Shown: one piece after another, positions 53,271 to 54,452 of the stretch
How the letters are laid out: every line of letters starts with the position of its first letter
How positions within the stretch are numbered: position 1 is the first letter of the stretch
Source: Catenulispora pinisilvae
Lineage (GTDB): Bacteria > Actinomycetota > Actinomycetes > Streptomycetales > Catenulisporaceae
Reading direction: 5' to 3'
NCBI RefSeq assembly: GCF_015356865.1
Contig: NZ_JAAFZA010000051.1
Span: 1 to 54,452, forward strand
DNA: 54,452 nt
Made by a program: the position numbers and the translations under genes
The notes under the pieces: model-generated
Seen by the model: only the letters and a program-made list of their open reading frames with translations
The model's database searches: none
What the model was told of the DNA's origin: nothing

Positions 53271-53947
53271 TCCGCACCCTGGTCGTCGAAGACGATCCGG
53301 TCCTCGCCGAGGCGCACCGGGTCTACGTGGAACGCGTGCCCGGCTTCGAGGTCGCCGACGTCGCGCGCACCGGCGCGGACGCGCTGCGGGTGCTGGCCGC
53401 GCGGGAGGTGGACCTGGTGCTGCTGGACGTCTACCTGCCGGACATGACCGGCATCGAGCTGTGCCGCACGCTGCGGGCCCGGGGCGAGGCCACCGACGTG
53501 ATCGCCGTGACCTCGGCCCGGGATCTGGCGACGGTTCGGGCCGCGGTGTCGTTGGGGATCGTGCAGTACCTGATCAAGCCGTTCCAGTTCTCGACGTTCC
53601 GGGCCCGGCTGGAGACCTACGCCGAGTTCCGGCGGGCCGCGGAGTCCGCCGACGCCAACTCCGGCGCGCTGCAACAGGACGAGCTGGACCGGATGCTCGA
53701 CGGGCTGCGTTCACCGCGCCCGGCCCAGTTGCCCAAGGGGCTCTCGGACAGCACCCTGGCCGCACTCGTCGGGATCCTGAAGGCGGCCTCGCCGCTGACG
53801 GCCGCGGAACTGGCCGACCGGGCCGGGGTGAGCGCGCCGACCACTCGCCGCTATCTCGAATACCTGACAGCTCGGCGGCTGGTCTCCGGACAGCTCCGCT
53901 ATGGTGGGCCCGGGCGACCGGAAACCGTGTACCAATGGTCGGGCTGA
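53267..53947 (+). CDS. Response regulator (CitB/DcuR type)
   Basis: A 226-residue two-domain regulator. The receiver has Asp9/Asp10, phospho-acceptor Asp54 in LLDVYLPDM, Thr82 and Lys104 in IKPFQF. A linker leads to a C-terminal helix-turn-helix (about 175-215: LTAAELADRAGVSAPTTRRYLEYL), the CitB/DcuR arrangement. GTG 53267 overlaps the kinase stop by 4 bp, so the two are translationally coupled. The likely target is the divergent dctA promoter. The 135-bp region to the next gene holds a TTGACA at 54022-54027 but no clear -10 box. Confidence 0.94.
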   Translation: MIRTLVVEDDPVLAEAHRVYVERVPGFEVADVARTGADALRVLAAREVDLVLLDVYLPDMTGIELCRTLRARGEATDVIAVTSARDLATVRAAVSLGIVQYLIKPFQFSTFRARLETYAEFRRAAESADANSGALQQDELDRMLDGLRSPRPAQLPKGLSDSTLAALVGILKAASPLTAAELADRAGVSAPTTRRYLEYLTARRLVSGQLRYGGPGRPETVYQWSG

Positions 53948-54082
53948 CGGTGCCGCTCCAGGGGTGTGAACGTTCCCACAGGGTACTCGTCAGCATCTAT
54001 TCAAGGGCCACCACACCCCCGTTGACAAGCCCGTCTATCCGACGTTGAGCAAATGGTGAGCCCGGCGGCGGACAGTATGGGT

Positions 54083-54452
54083 ATGCGAGTTCTCATCACC
54101 GGATTGGGTCGGCGGCGCAGCCGGACACTCAGCAGCGGTCTGACCGCGCTGGGGTTCGACGTGCTGGACGCCTCCGACGTCACCGGGGCCGGGCCGCTGC
54201 GGCGGCTCCCGGACGTGGTGCTGCTGGAATGCGGCATCGTCGACCGCGAAGTGCTGGCGTTCTGCCGCCGGCTGCGCACCGAGCTGCAGGCCCCGATCAT
54301 CGCCGTCACCCATCGCGTCGACATGGGCGCGTGGCTGCGCGGTCACGACAACGGCATCGACGACTACGTCGTCCAGCCGTTCGGACTTCAGGAACTGGCC
54401 GCACGTCTGCGCCTGGCCGTGGCCCCACCACGACCGCCGCTGACCCCCGGCC
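54083..54452 (+). CDS. Atypical OmpR-like response regulator, receiver domain (cut by window end)
   Basis: The first 123 residues of a protein that runs off the right edge. The receiver fold is clear (VLITGLG, LPDVVLLECG, PIIAVTHR, GIDDYVVQPFGLQELAARL), but key residues are changed. The acidic pair after beta-1 is missing (TGLG), Glu49 stands at the phospho-acceptor Asp, and Gln98 replaces the conserved Lys. The layout and DDYVVQPFGLQEL ending suggest an OmpR/PhoB-type regulator whose DNA-binding domain lies beyond the window. ATG 54077 is an alternative start. Phosphorylation-independent action is an inference. Confidence 0.8.
   Translation, partial: MRVLITGLGRRRSRTLSSGLTALGFDVLDASDVTGAGPLRRLPDVVLLECGIVDREVLAFCRRLRTELQAPIIAVTHRVDMGAWLRGHDNGIDDYVVQPFGLQELAARLRLAVAPPRPPLTPG

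Noticed and set aside
54022..54050. Sigma-70-like promoter before the atypical regulator
   Set aside because: TTGACA is perfect, but no TANNNT hexamer lies 16-19 nt downstream.

Overview
The window is high-GC DNA with GC-rich third codon positions, GTG starts, ATGA/GTGA start-stop overlaps, a WXG100-type protein and MsiK/UgpC-type, DUF2142 and Ppm-type genes. This points to a filamentous actinobacterium (Streptomyces or Catenulispora-like). The genus is an inference; no rRNA or other marker is present. I see no tRNA, rRNA, CRISPR array, transposase or phage gene.

Left edge (1-9.7 kb): a minus-strand catabolic-looking operon runs LLM flavin monooxygenase, SDR oxidoreductase, SGNH esterase, IclR regulator. 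A perfect palindrome just upstream of its first gene is a candidate IclR operator. Next comes a secreted CHAP peptidoglycan hydrolase with Ig-like domains and a seven-unit tectonin-like propeller, behind a long structured leader. It converges on a Tat-exported GH89 alpha-N-acetylglucosaminidase.

Centre (9.8-49.1 kb): a very large envelope-glycan region, interrupted only by an orphan MsiK/UgpC-type sugar ABC ATPase and a DUF308 membrane protein. It holds six multispanning GT-C-like proteins, two DUF2142 membrane proteins, about eight GT2 enzymes (three of them rhamnosyltransferase paralogues), two Wzx/MATE-like flippases, two DUF2304 proteins each beside a DPM-like GT2, a nucleotide-sugar dehydrogenase, an NDP-sugar epimerase, GalE, an acyltransferase-3, and the complete dTDP-L-rhamnose set rmlB-rmlD (minus) and rmlA, rmlC (plus). 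Working model: cytoplasmic GT2 enzymes build rhamnose-containing units on a lipid carrier, flippases export them, and GT-C enzymes fed by polyprenyl-phosphate sugars extend or decorate the polymer outside. The most unusual gene is a GT-C membrane protein fused in frame to a Ppm/DPM-type synthase, with a well-spaced ribosome-binding site and GTG still present at the junction.

Right edge (49.1-54.4 kb): a tail-anchored small protein, a WXG100-like protein, a DctA-type dicarboxylate symporter divergent from a CitA/DcuS-type sensor kinase and its response regulator, and the start of an atypical OmpR-like receiver cut by the window end.

Several glycan genes (rmlA, rmlB, a DUF2142 gene, a rhamnosyltransferase gene) have a TANNNT -10 box 6-7 nt before the start codon, which predicts leaderless mRNAs. 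Four convergent gene pairs are separated by only 3-11 bp.
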